Source of the DNA: JABDQA01 sp963824415
GTDB taxonomy: Bacteria > Desulfobacterota > Desulfobulbia > Desulfobulbales > Desulfocapsaceae
NCBI GenBank assembly: GCA_963824415.1
Contig: CAWGPM010000002.1
Span: 62,001-126,000 of the forward strand
Direction: 5' to 3'
DNA: 64,000 nucleotides
Shown in pieces: positions 1-9,477 of the stretch. Made by a program: the position numbers and the translations under genes. Every line of letters starts with the position of its first letter. Position 1 is the stretch's first letter. The notes below the pieces were generated by a model that was not told the origin of the DNA, did not search any database, and was given only the letters and a program-made list of their open reading frames with translations.

Positions 1-555
1 CGGGTGGCATTGCTGAAGCACTACTATCCCCATGTCAGAACCGTATCGATGCGCGGCAATCTGCAGACCCGCCTGAAAAAACTCGAAGCGGGCGCCTGCG
101 ATGCGCTGATGCTGGCCTTTGCCGGGGTCACCCGCATGGGTTACGATAAGCTGATCATGCACCATTTCGATCAAAGCCGTTTTGTGCCGCCGGTGGGGCA
201 GGGCTGTATCGCGATCGAGGCCTCCACGGCGCTGGTTGCAAAGAAAAGAGAACTTCTGCGGCGCTGTCTGAACAACAGCGACAGTGAGTGCTGTCTGCTG
301 GCCGAACGGGCCTATTTGAAAAAGCTGGAGGGCGGCTGTTCGATTCCCGCCTTCGGCCATGCGACTCTGGACGGCGACACAATCAGGCTCACTGCCGGGC
401 TGGCTAACCTCGACGGCAGCTGGCTGCGCAGTCAAACGGCAGTAGGTCCAGCCGAAGACCCTGAGTCCTTGGGCCGGGAACTGGGAGAGTATATCCTGGC
501 TCAGGGCGGTAGTGAGCAGCTTGCTGCGATCAGGGCCGAGCTCGACAATCCCTGA
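1..555 (+). CDS. hemC: Hydroxymethylbilane synthase (porphobilinogen deaminase), C-terminal part
   Basis: This is the 3' part of a gene that begins before the window and reads in frame from base 1 to a TGA at 553-555. The enzyme polymerises four porphobilinogens into hydroxymethylbilane for haem, sirohaem and corrinoid synthesis. Visible family marks are SMRGNLQTRL near the start, the ALMLAFAGVTRMG segment, PPVGQGCIAIE, and the cysteine of LEGGCSIPAFGHA, which covalently holds the dipyrromethane cofactor. About 184 residues are present, roughly the last 60 percent of a usual 300-320 residue protein. It converges on hypB with only about 19 bases between the two stop codons. Confidence 0.96.
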   Translation, partial: RVALLKHYYPHVRTVSMRGNLQTRLKKLEAGACDALMLAFAGVTRMGYDKLIMHHFDQSRFVPPVGQGCIAIEASTALVAKKRELLRRCLNNSDSECCLLAERAYLKKLEGGCSIPAFGHATLDGDTIRLTAGLANLDGSWLRSQTAVGPAEDPESLGRELGEYILAQGGSEQLAAIRAELDNP

Positions 556-574
556 CCCGGCTGACCCGGCTCGA

Positions 575-1348
575 TCAAGCCCTGCGTTTGTCCCGTGCTT
601 CTGCGATCAGAGCCCGCAGGTAGTTGAGCCAGACCTCGAAGCCGTCGCCGGTGGTGGCGGAAAAGGCCATCACCTTCAGGGCCGGATTCAAGGTGAGAGC
701 TTCTCTGGTGGCCATTTCGACTTCAAAATCGAAATGGGGCAGCAGATCCGTTTTGGTGATCAAAAAGAGCTGCGAACTGATAAAGGCCTTCGGGTACTTG
801 GCCGGCTTGTCGGGTCCTTCGGGCACAGATACCAGCACCACCCGTATATGTTCACCGAGATCGAAGGTGGCCGGGCAGACCAGGTTGCCGACGTTTTCGA
901 TCACCAGCAGATCGAGTTGAGCGCCGCCCGGTTCTTTCTGCAGTTGATGAAAACCGCGGTGAATCATCGACGCATCGAGGTGGCAGGCGCCTCCCGTGGT
1001 TAGCTGGATGGCGGGCACACCTTTAGCCCTGATCCGTTCGGCATCACGATCTGTTTCGATATCACCCTCGATGACACCGATCTTCATCTCGGCGCCGAGC
1101 TGGTCAATGGTGTGTTCAAGCAGGGTGGTTTTGCCCGAGCCCGGACTCGAGATCAGGTTCAGAACAACGAGCCCCTCATCGTCGAAATGCTCCCGGTTGC
1201 TTCTGGCCATCGCATCGTTGGCGGCAAACAGCGACCGGTTGATGTCGACGATAACCGATTCATCGTGGCTATGGGTATGGCCATGGTCATGACCATGGCT
1301 GTGATCATGGCTGTGTCCCTGGCTATGGCAGCCGCACGCGTCACACAT
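575..1348 (-). CDS. hypB: Hydrogenase nickel incorporation GTPase HypB
   Basis: A 257-residue HypB that delivers nickel to the hydrogenase large subunit together with HypA. The N-terminus carries the high-affinity nickel motif CxxCGC (residues 2-7), followed by a histidine-rich stretch to about residue 28 that can store nickel. A P-loop, SSPGSGKTT, lies near residues 67-75, and the GGACHLDASMIH segment supplies the G-domain metal site. The ATG at 1348 is preceded by AGGTGA. It is the last gene of the ten-gene hydrogenase operon. The long histidine tract suggests real nickel storage, which may also matter for the LarA-like nickel enzyme encoded further along the window. Confidence 0.97.
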   Translation of the reverse strand: MCDACGCHSQGHSHDHSHGHDHGHTHSHDESVIVDINRSLFAANDAMARSNREHFDDEGLVVLNLISSPGSGKTTLLEHTIDQLGAEMKIGVIEGDIETDRDAERIRAKGVPAIQLTTGGACHLDASMIHRGFHQLQKEPGGAQLDLLVIENVGNLVCPATFDLGEHIRVVLVSVPEGPDKPAKYPKAFISSQLFLITKTDLLPHFDFEVEMATREALTLNPALKVMAFSATTGDGFEVWLNYLRALIAEARDKRRA

Positions 1349-1378
1349 AAGCGTTCACCTTGTTAATTGAGTTGTTCA

Positions 1379-1726
1379 TTACTCCATCTCGACCTGCTGC
1401 AGGATCAGATCGTCTCCTTCTTCTGCGATCAGAATCCTATCTCCGCACGCCTCACACTGATCCGGGCGCTCCCCGCTCGTTTTCAGGCTGGCTCCGCAGC
1501 CGCTGCAGCGATAGAGGACCTCGGGAATGATGATTTCCAGCTCCGCTCCGTTGACAAGATCGTCTGCTTTGGTCAAAATGTCAAACCCGAAGCGAAACGA
1601 ATCCACCACCACGCCTGACAGCGGGCCGACCACCATGGTTACCTTGAGTACCCGGCTGGTGGAGTGCTCCCGGGCGATATCGTGGAGCTGCTGCAGCAGT
1701 CCCTGGACAAGCGATATTTCGTGCAT
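1379..1726 (-). CDS. hypA: Hydrogenase nickel insertion protein HypA
   Basis: A 115-residue HypA of normal family length. It starts MHEISLV, in which Met1, His2 and Glu3 belong to the nickel site. It carries the structural zinc site as two CxxC pairs, at about C74/C77 and C91/C94. It works with HypB in loading nickel into the hydrogenase large subunit precursor. Its ATG shares one base with the stop codon of the upstream maturation protease (TGATG), so translation is probably coupled. About 30 bases separate it from hypB. Confidence 0.97.
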   Translation of the reverse strand: MHEISLVQGLLQQLHDIAREHSTSRVLKVTMVVGPLSGVVVDSFRFGFDILTKADDLVNGAELEIIIPEVLYRCSGCGASLKTSGERPDQCEACGDRILIAEEGDDLILQQVEME

Positions 1727-2232
1727 CAGGACTGAGCCGTGCGCCGGGTGACCTCAACGCCGATCTCGGCGAGGCGTTTGAGCACGATGGCGCTGATCTC
1801 CTCGACCCGGGGCGCCACCACATCGGAGAGCTCCGTCGAGGTTTCCAGAGTTTTGGGAACCACGCAGTAAAACTCCACCGTCTCCGGCGCCGCGTCGCGC
1901 AGCTTGCATATTTCCATAATCTCCAGTAGGCCGAGCTGGTGGGGGGACATGCGGGTGCTGATCTTGCCCGCCTTCACATCTTCATTGGAGTAGAAGTGTA
2001 TCGAGCCGGGCTCGGCATCGATATCGACCACGTCGATCACCAATACCGGATCACACTCTTCCAGAAACGGGCTCATGTAGATACCCGCTGTACCCCCATC
2101 AATGACAAGCACATTATCGGGGAATTCATAATGCTCTTCCAGGTAATGAATAACATGGACGCCGAAGCCCTCATCGCCGACAATCAGATTGCCGATGCCG
2201 AGTATGCCTATTTTTTTATCTGTCTTTTGCAT
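1726..2232 (-). CDS. Hydrogenase maturation endopeptidase, HyaD/HybD family
   Basis: A nickel-dependent protease that removes the C-terminal peptide of the hydrogenase large subunit once the NiFe site is assembled. Family marks are the GIGNLIVGDEGFG segment near the N-terminus, with Glu as a nickel ligand, then VIDGGTAG, with the Asp ligand, and SPHQLGL, with the His ligand. I chose the ATG at 2232, giving MQKTDKKIGILG and about 168 residues. The open frame extends to 2265, but the extra 11 residues are not family-like and lack a ribosome site. It sits in the operon between hypE and hypA, and its natural substrate is the large subunit encoded upstream in the same transcript. Confidence 0.93.
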   Translation of the reverse strand: MQKTDKKIGILGIGNLIVGDEGFGVHVIHYLEEHYEFPDNVLVIDGGTAGIYMSPFLEECDPVLVIDVVDIDAEPGSIHFYSNEDVKAGKISTRMSPHQLGLLEIMEICKLRDAAPETVEFYCVVPKTLETSTELSDVVAPRVEEISAIVLKRLAEIGVEVTRRTAQS

Positions 2233-2279
2233 AATTATCTCAGTTAGTTGGCCCCCATTTGACAAGTCGACACGCCGGC

Positions 2280-3293
2280 TCAGCAGATTCTGGGCAGCGG
2301 TTCACCGTGCAGTGGCGTCACCACGCGCGCCCCGCCGATCGGTGTGTTGATCAGGACCCGTCCGGCTTTGCCCGCGGTGAGCCGGCCGATGATGACGGCC
2401 TCACGGCCCTCATCGGTATCCCGCATTAATGAAACGATGTCATCGGCAGCTTCCCCGTCCACCACGGCCAGGCATTTTCCCTCGTTGGCGAGGTAGAGCG
2501 GTTCCAGACCAAGAATTTCGCAGGCGGCCCGGACCTCGGCCTTGATCGGCAGCCGCTCCTCTTCCAATTCAATGCACAGTCCGCTCGCTTCGGCGATCTC
2601 GTTAAGGGTGGTGGCGACTCCGCCTCTGGTCGGGTCGCGAAAGGTGCGCACCGCAGAGGGAAAGCCAGTAAGCACCCGCTCCACCAGACGGTGCAGGGGC
2701 GCCGTGTCGCTCCGCAGGTTGCCCTCCAGGGCGATTCCAGCGCGCCGGGTCATGATGGTGATGCCGTGATCACCCATGCTGCCGGAAAGGATCACCACAT
2801 CGCCGGCTTTACCATTTTTCGAACTCAACGACAGGGCCGGATCTACCAGGCCGATGCCGGAGGTGTTGATAAAGCATTTGTCAGCTTTGCCTTTCGGCAC
2901 CACCTTGGTGTCTCCGGTGACGATCGGCACGCCGCTTGAAGAAGATGCCTCTGCGACGGAAATGATAATTTTCTCGAGTTCGTCCAGGGCCAGACCCTCT
3001 TCGAGGATCAGCCCAAGACTCAGACAGAGCGGTCTGCCGCCCCGCATGGCCAGATCGTTGATGGTGCCGTGCACGGCCAGCTTGCCGATATCGCCGCCGG
3101 GAAAAAACAGTGGATCGACTACATAGCTGTCGGTGGTGAACACCAGGTTTCCTGCCTGGTTTGTAAGCACCGCGCTGTCTTCGAGGCCGCGCAGAACCTC
3201 GTTGTCCAGATATTTCAGAAACAGCGAGCGGATCAGCTCCTGGCTGGCAAGTCCGCCGCTGCCGTGATCGAGAAGGATGGTCTTATCTGACAT
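2280..3293 (-). CDS. hypE: Hydrogenase expression/formation protein HypE
   Basis: HypE dehydrates a carbamoyl group, received from HypF on its C-terminal cysteine, to a thiocyanate that becomes the cyanide ligands of the NiFe site. The protein ends in the diagnostic PRIC tail with the modified cysteine last. The N-terminus reads MSDKTILLDHGSGG, the standard HypE start, so the ATG at 3293 is used. The open frame continues 73 codons further upstream, but that part is arginine-rich shadow sequence. The length of 337 residues fits the family. It lies between hypD (about 50 bases upstream) and the maturation protease. Confidence 0.97.
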   Translation of the reverse strand: MSDKTILLDHGSGGLASQELIRSLFLKYLDNEVLRGLEDSAVLTNQAGNLVFTTDSYVVDPLFFPGGDIGKLAVHGTINDLAMRGGRPLCLSLGLILEEGLALDELEKIIISVAEASSSSGVPIVTGDTKVVPKGKADKCFINTSGIGLVDPALSLSSKNGKAGDVVILSGSMGDHGITIMTRRAGIALEGNLRSDTAPLHRLVERVLTGFPSAVRTFRDPTRGGVATTLNEIAEASGLCIELEEERLPIKAEVRAACEILGLEPLYLANEGKCLAVVDGEAADDIVSLMRDTDEGREAVIIGRLTAGKAGRVLINTPIGGARVVTPLHGEPLPRIC

Positions 3294-3342
3294 GTTGGGT
3301 GCTCTGTTCCAAATAGATAACCGGCGATCTCTGCTAAACAGC

Positions 3343-4431
3343 TCAGCTATCCTGGCCGTACTTGTAATAGGCGGCGCAGGTTCCCTCACTGGACACCATG
3401 CACGGCCCGATGGGCATGGCCGGCGTACAGCGGCTCTTGAACAGCGGGCACTCGGGCGGGGTATTTCTGCCTTTGAGGATCGCCCCGCAGAGACAGCCCT
3501 TGGGCTCCTCAACTTTTATCACGGTGATGTCGAGGCGCTTTTCGGCATCGAAACGGGCGTATTTGTCCCTGATTGCCAGGCCGCTCCGGGGCAGCATACC
3601 GAGCCCGCGCCACTCCATATCGACCGGCTCGAAAATCTCTTCCAGCATCGCCTGTGCCCGCCGGTTTCCCTCCCAGGAAACCACCCGCGGGTAGATGTTT
3701 TCAACCTGCGGTTTACCTGAGCTGACCTGTCTGGCCAGCAGGATCAGGCCCTTGAGCAGATCGGCCGGTTCGAAACCGGCGACCACGCAGGCCAGGCCGA
3801 ACTTATCGACGAGAGGCTGATAGGCGCCAGCGCCGATGATGGCCGAGACATGGCCCGGACAAAGCAGCGCATTGATCTTGAGTTCGGGATCGCCCATCAG
3901 AGCCTCCAGCGGGCCCGGAATGACTTTATGGGTTGAAAAAACGCAGAAATTATCGATGTCTTCCCGGGCGGCGGCCAGAATGGTAGCACCGATCCCCGGG
4001 GTGGTGGTCTCGAAACCGACGCCCAGGAATACCACCAGATCATCCGGATTCTTCCTGGCCAGCTCGAGGCCGTCCATCGGTGAATAGACCACGTCGACTT
4101 TGGCACCCCTTGAGCTGGCGTTGGCCAGGGAGCCGTTGCTTCCCGGAACCCGGAAAAGATCGCCGAAAATGGCCACCCGGACATGGTCCAGCTCCGCCAT
4201 CTGGATAAAGACGTCCATGTGCGACGCTGAGGTGACGCAGACCGGGCAGCCCGGGCCGGAGACGATTTCCATGCCTTCAGGCAGGATCGTCCGGATACCG
4301 CTGCGGAAGATGGACATGGTGTGGGTGCCGCACACCTCCATCAAGCGAACCGGCCTGGTCAGCGAATTCTTCAGCTCATCGACCAGCGGCCTGACCAGTG
4401 CACTGTCCCGGTATTCATCGATATGCTTCAC
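3343..4431 (-). CDS. hypD: Hydrogenase formation protein HypD
   Basis: The iron-sulfur scaffold on which, with HypC, the Fe(CN)2CO group is assembled. The 362-residue length is standard. Conserved cysteine motifs are visible: EVCGTHT, the GPGCPVCVT segment, and the C-terminal cluster region with GCLCGA, ECPLFKSRC, GPCM and GTCAAYY. Its start overlaps the end of hypC by four bases (ATGA type), so the two partners are likely translationally coupled. Confidence 0.97.
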   Translation of the reverse strand: MKHIDEYRDSALVRPLVDELKNSLTRPVRLMEVCGTHTMSIFRSGIRTILPEGMEIVSGPGCPVCVTSASHMDVFIQMAELDHVRVAIFGDLFRVPGSNGSLANASSRGAKVDVVYSPMDGLELARKNPDDLVVFLGVGFETTTPGIGATILAAAREDIDNFCVFSTHKVIPGPLEALMGDPELKINALLCPGHVSAIIGAGAYQPLVDKFGLACVVAGFEPADLLKGLILLARQVSSGKPQVENIYPRVVSWEGNRRAQAMLEEIFEPVDMEWRGLGMLPRSGLAIRDKYARFDAEKRLDITVIKVEEPKGCLCGAILKGRNTPPECPLFKSRCTPAMPIGPCMVSSEGTCAAYYKYGQDS

Positions 4432-4706
4432 GAACCATCTCCGCCAAGCAGTAGCTCTTCGGGCATGTGCGAGGCCAGTTCCTTGATCAGTTCGATATTT
4501 TTTTTGGCTTCTTCCTCGACCAGGGAGTGGATCGCAAAGCCGGCATGGACAATTACGTAATCGCCGACCTCCGGCCAGCGGTCCACCACATCGAGGCGGA
4601 CTTTTTTGCTGATGCCGTCCAGGTTGACGGTGGCCAGTTGTTCACTGGTGAAATCTTCAGGATTCCCCTCGACCTGTTCAACTTTCATCGGTACTGCAAG
4701 ACACAT
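4428..4706 (-). CDS. hypC: Hydrogenase assembly chaperone HypC/HybG
   Basis: A 92-residue chaperone that carries iron from HypD to the large subunit. It begins MCLAVPM, with the essential Cys2 exposed after removal of Met1. A strong AGGAGG stands about eight bases before the ATG. The start lies inside the last codons of hypF (a 29-base overlap), and the end overlaps hypD by four bases. Family length is usually 75-95 residues. Confidence 0.96.
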   Translation of the reverse strand: MCLAVPMKVEQVEGNPEDFTSEQLATVNLDGISKKVRLDVVDRWPEVGDYVIVHAGFAIHSLVEEEAKKNIELIKELASHMPEELLLGGDGS

Positions 4707-7035
4707 GTTGTAACCCTCCTATTACTGCCTGGCCAACAGAAATTCCGCCGTCGTTGATCGGGATCTGTGTCCCGGTGTACGGCCGCAGGCCGAGTTCGCT
4801 CAAGCTGAAAAGCAATCCTTCCAGCAGAATAGTGTTCTGCATGCAGCCGCCCGACAGAACGACGTCACTGATTCCTGTTTCTACCGAAACTTTCTCAACA
4901 AGGCGGGAAAGACAGCTGATGAGCCAGGAGTGAAACTGCAGTGCAATCACGGACCGGTCTATGCCGGAAGAAATATCGTCTCGTGCTTTATTAACAAATT
5001 CTGAAGAAATAATCTCCCATCTTTGTGTATTTTCTTGGCGCAGAAACCCTTCTGCCCCGCTTATCTGATCAATCAGCAAATCTTTCCAGTCACTTGTCAA
5101 TGCCTGGCGGGCAGACGCCTCGAGCTGCATGGCGGCCTGTCCCTCGAAGGTCGACACCCGGCACAGGCCAAGCAGCGCGGCAACTCCATCGAACAGCCGA
5201 CCGCAGCTCGAAGTCAGCGGCGAGTTGAAGCCGTTTTCGATCATCTGAGCAACCGCCTTGCGGCTGGCTGGCTCGACGGCTTCTAGAAGTTTCGAGTCGG
5301 CAGCACGAAGGCCGTCGAGTTGATAGAGCATCGACAGCGCCATACGCCATGGCTCTCTGGCACCGGCATCGCCTCCGGGCAGCGGCAGCGCTTCGAGATT
5401 ACCCAATCGGTGATAGGAAAGAAGATCTGCCTGCAGGATTTCACCGCCCCAGATCGTCTTATCCGGGCCGTAGCCGGTGCCGTCCAGAATTATGGCCAGC
5501 ACGGGGCCGCCGAGGCCGTGCTCGGCCATCACCGCTGCGGCATGGGCGTGGTGGTGCTGAATCTTGTAGAGCGGCAGACCGAGCTCAGCGGCGAAATGGC
5601 TGCTCAGATAGTCGGGATGCAGATCGCAGGCGGCTGCGCGTGGCTGGATCTCATAGAGCCGCATCAGATTTTCCACCGATTCCCGGTAAAACTCAAGTGA
5701 GCTGAGATTGAATAGATTGCCAATATGCTGACTGGGGTAGATGCTTTTTCCCCGCGCCAGGCTGAAGGTGGATTTCAGGCCGCCGCCGCAGCCAATCAAC
5801 TCCGGCAGCTCGAAGGGAATCTGGATCGGCTCGGGCGTATAGCCGCGCGAGCGGCGCAGCGCCCTGATCTTACCACCGCTCTGCTTGACCACCGAATCAT
5901 CGACCCGGGTGACGATATCGCGGTTGTGCAGCAGGAAAAAATCGGCGATATCCGCCAGACGATGCAGGGCGTCTTCGTTGGCGGTGCAGATTGGTTCACC
6001 GCTGCTGTTGCCGCTGGTCATCACCAGGGCGTCGGGACAGCCTGGATTGGCAAAAAGCAGATGGTGCAGCGGTGTATAGGGCAGCATCAGGCCGATTTGA
6101 TCAATACCGGGCGCCAGATTTTCTGCCAGCGCGCTACCCGGTTTGGCCTGCAGCAGAACGATAGGGTGACTCGGGTTGAGCAGGGTCTCTTTTTCCAGAT
6201 CTGAGAGATAGCAGAGCCGCTGGGCCATATCGAGATCTTTAACCATAATGGCCAGCGGTTTATCCGGCCTCTGTTTACGTGTTCTCAGGCTAGCCACCGC
6301 CACCGCCGAACAGCCGTTGACACAGAGATGAAAGCCGCCGAGGCCGCGGATCGCCACAACCCTGCCCGCTCTGATTGCCGCAATGGCAGATTTTATAACA
6401 TCAGCACAGGCGATTTCACTACCGTCGCGGTCGTGCCAGGAAATCTGTGGGCCGCAGATCGGGCAGGCGTTGGGCTGGGCATGGAAGCGCCGGTCCGCCG
6501 GATCGTTGTATTCGGCCGTGCAGGCCGCACACATCGCAAACCTTTTCATCGAGGTCTTTGGACGATCGTAGGGAATTGTCTCGATAATCGAGAACCGGGG
6601 GCCGCAATTGGTACAGTTGATGAATGGGTAGCCAAACCGGTGGTCCGAGGGGTTGTTCAGCTCTTCGAGACAGTCCTCGCACAGCGCGATGTCCGGCGGT
6701 ATGTTGGCCAGCGCCGAAGTGCCGGCTTGACTGGTCAGAATGGCAAAAGAAGAAGCTTTGAGAGGTGCCTCGAGTGCGTGCCAGGTAAGATCGGTGATCC
6801 GCGCCAGTGGGGGGGCCTGCGTCTCGATGGCTTCGATAAAGGAAAACAGCCGCTCATCGGGAGCCGCTGCCCGGACAAGGACTCCATCGCTGGTATTGGT
6901 AACGCTGCCAGAGATACAATAGCGGGAGGCGAGTTTAAAAACGAAGGGCCGAAACCCCACGCCCTGGACGGTGCCCCGGACGAGGATTTCGACCCCGTTT
7001 TTAAGTGATCTACGCCTTGTGAGTGAATTTAACAC
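4678..7035 (-). CDS. hypF: Carbamoyltransferase HypF
   Basis: A 785-residue multidomain protein that transfers a carbamoyl group from carbamoyl phosphate to HypE. In order it shows an N-terminal acylphosphatase domain (VRGTVQGVGFRPFVFKLA, about residues 18-100), two zinc-finger CxxC...CxxC units (CEDCLEEL...CTNCGP and CAACTAEY...CPICGP, about 117-190), a YrdC-like domain (AIRAGRVVAIRGLGGFH), and a Kae1-like domain with a His-rich site (KIQHHHAHAA). The start is taken as the GTG at 7035, which lies 26 bases inside the end of the cytochrome b gene. No strong Shine-Dalgarno is seen, so coupling is likely and the exact start is moderately certain. Confidence 0.95.
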   Translation of the reverse strand: MLNSLTRRRSLKNGVEILVRGTVQGVGFRPFVFKLASRYCISGSVTNTSDGVLVRAAAPDERLFSFIEAIETQAPPLARITDLTWHALEAPLKASSFAILTSQAGTSALANIPPDIALCEDCLEELNNPSDHRFGYPFINCTNCGPRFSIIETIPYDRPKTSMKRFAMCAACTAEYNDPADRRFHAQPNACPICGPQISWHDRDGSEIACADVIKSAIAAIRAGRVVAIRGLGGFHLCVNGCSAVAVASLRTRKQRPDKPLAIMVKDLDMAQRLCYLSDLEKETLLNPSHPIVLLQAKPGSALAENLAPGIDQIGLMLPYTPLHHLLFANPGCPDALVMTSGNSSGEPICTANEDALHRLADIADFFLLHNRDIVTRVDDSVVKQSGGKIRALRRSRGYTPEPIQIPFELPELIGCGGGLKSTFSLARGKSIYPSQHIGNLFNLSSLEFYRESVENLMRLYEIQPRAAACDLHPDYLSSHFAAELGLPLYKIQHHHAHAAAVMAEHGLGGPVLAIILDGTGYGPDKTIWGGEILQADLLSYHRLGNLEALPLPGGDAGAREPWRMALSMLYQLDGLRAADSKLLEAVEPASRKAVAQMIENGFNSPLTSSCGRLFDGVAALLGLCRVSTFEGQAAMQLEASARQALTSDWKDLLIDQISGAEGFLRQENTQRWEIISSEFVNKARDDISSGIDRSVIALQFHSWLISCLSRLVEKVSVETGISDVVLSGGCMQNTILLEGLLFSLSELGLRPYTGTQIPINDGGISVGQAVIGGLQHVSCSTDES

Positions 7036-7669
7036 CGGTGAAGATGGAAGAAATAAGTCCTTCCGGTTGCCTCACGTCGTTCCAGATTACCAGATAGACA
7101 TGAATCAGGGCGAAAATCATGAACAACCACATCAGCAGATGGTGGATGTAGCGGGCCATCTGCTGGCTGCCGAAAATGGTCAAGCCCAATCCTTCCCAGA
7201 GCCACCCGTTGTAAAGCGCCAGTTCCGGATAGAGCATGTAGAAACCGCTGATCAGCTGGAAAACGGCTGCGATGATGATGATCACGTAGGTGATACCGGC
7301 CAGGACATTGTGCCCCAGCCGATCCGCATCATGATCGTCCTTGATGTAGCTGTAACGTAATAACGTATTGAAAAAATTCTTGATATTACGAGGGGTAACG
7401 GGCAGGTGTTCCAAGATGCGCTCCTGCTTGTTACCGAACAGATACAAAAATATCCTGGTCAGTACCGCTGCGGTAAAGACATAGGCGGTGACAAAATGGA
7501 TAAGACGCGCCCAGGCCATCGGCCATGCGACACTGCCTTCCTGCATGGAACTGGTCCATGGGTTGTTGATATAAAAGCCGGTAATGCACAGGGTCACGAT
7601 CGACAGTGCAAAGGCCCAGTGATAGAGCCGAAGCAGGATGCTCCAGCATTTTTTCTTTTCATACGCCAT
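7010..7669 (-). CDS. [NiFe] hydrogenase cytochrome b subunit
   Basis: A 219-residue integral membrane protein with about four long hydrophobic segments. Histidines at the ends of helices (for example RLYHWAF, LIHFVTAY, IHHLLMW, LIHVYLVIWND) match the di-haem b-type HyaC/HupC family. It should receive electrons from the hydrogenase small subunit on the outer face of the membrane and pass them to quinone. The ATG at 7669 is preceded by a strong AGGAGG. It follows the large subunit by about 55 bases and overlaps hypF. Confidence 0.92.
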   Translation of the reverse strand: MAYEKKKCWSILLRLYHWAFALSIVTLCITGFYINNPWTSSMQEGSVAWPMAWARLIHFVTAYVFTAAVLTRIFLYLFGNKQERILEHLPVTPRNIKNFFNTLLRYSYIKDDHDADRLGHNVLAGITYVIIIIAAVFQLISGFYMLYPELALYNGWLWEGLGLTIFGSQQMARYIHHLLMWLFMIFALIHVYLVIWNDVRQPEGLISSIFTGVKFTHKA

Positions 7670-7724
7670 AATTACCTCCTGTCGGTGAGTGCCGAAAGTT
7701 GAAAGTTGGTTTGAAGTTTAATAA

Positions 7725-9425
7725 CTACAGTGCCTTGACTTTCGTTACTTCACGGCCCTCCGGATCCAGCATGTGCACGGCACAGGCGATACACGGATCG
7801 AAGGAGTGGATAGTCCGCAGAACCTCGAGCGGTCGCTCCGGGTCGGCGATCGGGTTTTCCAGCAGGGACGCTTCATACGGTCCGAGTTGGTCCTGGGCAT
7901 CGCGTGGTCCGGCGTTCCAGGTACTGGGAACAACACACTGGTAGTTCTTGATCTTGCCATCCTGGATAACGACCCAGTGAGACAGCAGGCCGCGCGGTGC
8001 TTCGTGGACTCCAACGCCTTTCTGCTCGCCCTTCGGGAAGGTCGGCGGATTGAAGATTTCCAGGTCGCCGCCGCCGATGTTGTCCACCAGCATAGCCCAG
8101 TGTTTCAGGGTCAGATCGGCCATCAGTGAGCAGCGTACCGCGCGGGCCGCATGCCGGCCGAGGGTGCCGAACAGCGCATCGGGACCGACTTTGGTGCCGG
8201 CGATGGTGCTGACCAGGTCAAGGGCGCCGTTGACGCCGTTGACGATGCCTTCATGGCCCTGGGCGTAGCCGACGAGCATCTGGGCCAGCGGACCGACCTG
8301 CATCGGTGCGCCTTCGAAGCGCGGGGCCTTGAGCCAGCTGTATTTCCCATTTGCGTCGAAATCCTGGGCCGCCGGAACGGTCTCTTCTTCCCACGGGTGC
8401 TTCTGCCAGTCGCCGTCGTAGAAGCCGCGGGCAATCGATTCCTGAACGCCCTTTTTGAAGCGCGGGTCGCTGAGGCTGGTGAAGGCCTCCACGCTGGCCA
8501 GGTCGCCGCCCATGATGGTACCGCCGGGCAGGTCGAACGCGGTGGCGGCGGCATCCAGCGGCATATCGGGCGCAGCCAGGTAATTGGTAACCCCATTACC
8601 GTAGGGCAGCCATTCGGCATACAGCGCTCCGACTGCGGCCAGATCGACAACATAGACGTTGTTGATGAATCCGCGAACCTCTTCGATGAGTTGCTTGATG
8701 CGATAGAGGCGCTCCATGTTCAGGGTGGCCTCGTTGTCCAGGTTTAGCGCTGTGGTGACGCCGCCGACAGAAAGATTTTGAATGTGCGGGTTCTTTCCGC
8801 CAATAATACCCAGAGCCTGAGTTGCCTTGCGCTGGTAGTCGAGCGCCTCCAGGTAATGGGAAACGGCCATCAGGTTCGCCTCGGGCGGCAGCTTCATGGC
8901 CGAGTGGCCCCAGTAGGCATTGGCGAACGGGCCGAGCTGGCCGCTTTCGACCAGGGCCTTGACCTTGGCCTGGACCGCTGCGAAGCGCTTGGCACTGTTG
9001 TTCGGCCAGTTGGACAGAGACTCGGCCAGCTTCTGGGTAGCCACCGGATCGGCATCGAGCGCCGAGACGACATCGACCCAGTCAAGCGCGGAGAGCGCAT
9101 AGAAATGGACTATGTGGTCATGCAGGCAGTGGATGCCCTGAACCAGGTTCCTGATCAGCTGGGCGTTCAATGGAATTTGAAGCTGCAATGCGTCTTCCAC
9201 GGCACGAACGGATGCCAGGGCATGGACGGTGGTACAGACGCCGCAGATCCGCTGGACAAAGAGCCAGGCATCGCGCGGGTCTCTGCCCTGGAGAATGATT
9301 TCAAGTCCCCTGAACATCTGGCCGGATGACCAGGCATTGGTGACCACCCCGCCATCGACTTCGACGTCTATTCTTAAGTGACCTTCGATCCTGGTAATCG
9401 GATCAATGGTTATTTTCTGAGCCAT
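7725..9425 (-). CDS. [NiFe] hydrogenase large subunit
   Basis: The catalytic subunit of an uptake-type hydrogenase. The N-terminal NiFe ligand motif is seen in RICGVCTTVHAL, and the C-terminal one in DPCIACAVH. After that His there are 15 more residues (MLDPEGREVTKVKAL), the peptide expected to be cut off by the maturation protease encoded in the same operon. The start ATG at 9425 gives MAQKITIDPITRIEGH and has GGAGG at a good distance. All four NiFe ligands are cysteine, so it is not a selenium variant. Length is about 566 residues. It is translated after the Tat-exported small subunit and should travel with it. Confidence 0.97.
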   Translation of the reverse strand: MAQKITIDPITRIEGHLRIDVEVDGGVVTNAWSSGQMFRGLEIILQGRDPRDAWLFVQRICGVCTTVHALASVRAVEDALQLQIPLNAQLIRNLVQGIHCLHDHIVHFYALSALDWVDVVSALDADPVATQKLAESLSNWPNNSAKRFAAVQAKVKALVESGQLGPFANAYWGHSAMKLPPEANLMAVSHYLEALDYQRKATQALGIIGGKNPHIQNLSVGGVTTALNLDNEATLNMERLYRIKQLIEEVRGFINNVYVVDLAAVGALYAEWLPYGNGVTNYLAAPDMPLDAAATAFDLPGGTIMGGDLASVEAFTSLSDPRFKKGVQESIARGFYDGDWQKHPWEEETVPAAQDFDANGKYSWLKAPRFEGAPMQVGPLAQMLVGYAQGHEGIVNGVNGALDLVSTIAGTKVGPDALFGTLGRHAARAVRCSLMADLTLKHWAMLVDNIGGGDLEIFNPPTFPKGEQKGVGVHEAPRGLLSHWVVIQDGKIKNYQCVVPSTWNAGPRDAQDQLGPYEASLLENPIADPERPLEVLRTIHSFDPCIACAVHMLDPEGREVTKVKAL

Positions 9426-9477
9426 ATGTAAAACCTCCAAAAGTGGTTGTATGCGTTATATAAAAGAGAATCTGCAA

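Noticed and set aside
2233..2265. Upstream start of the hydrogenase protease
   Set aside because: The extra 11 residues are not conserved in the family and no ribosome site is present; MQKTDKKIGILGIGN is the usual beginning.
3293..3512. Longer HypE starting at 3512
   Set aside because: The extra 73 residues are arginine-rich and overlap the hypD coding strand in another frame; MSDKTILLDHGSGG is the normal HypE start.
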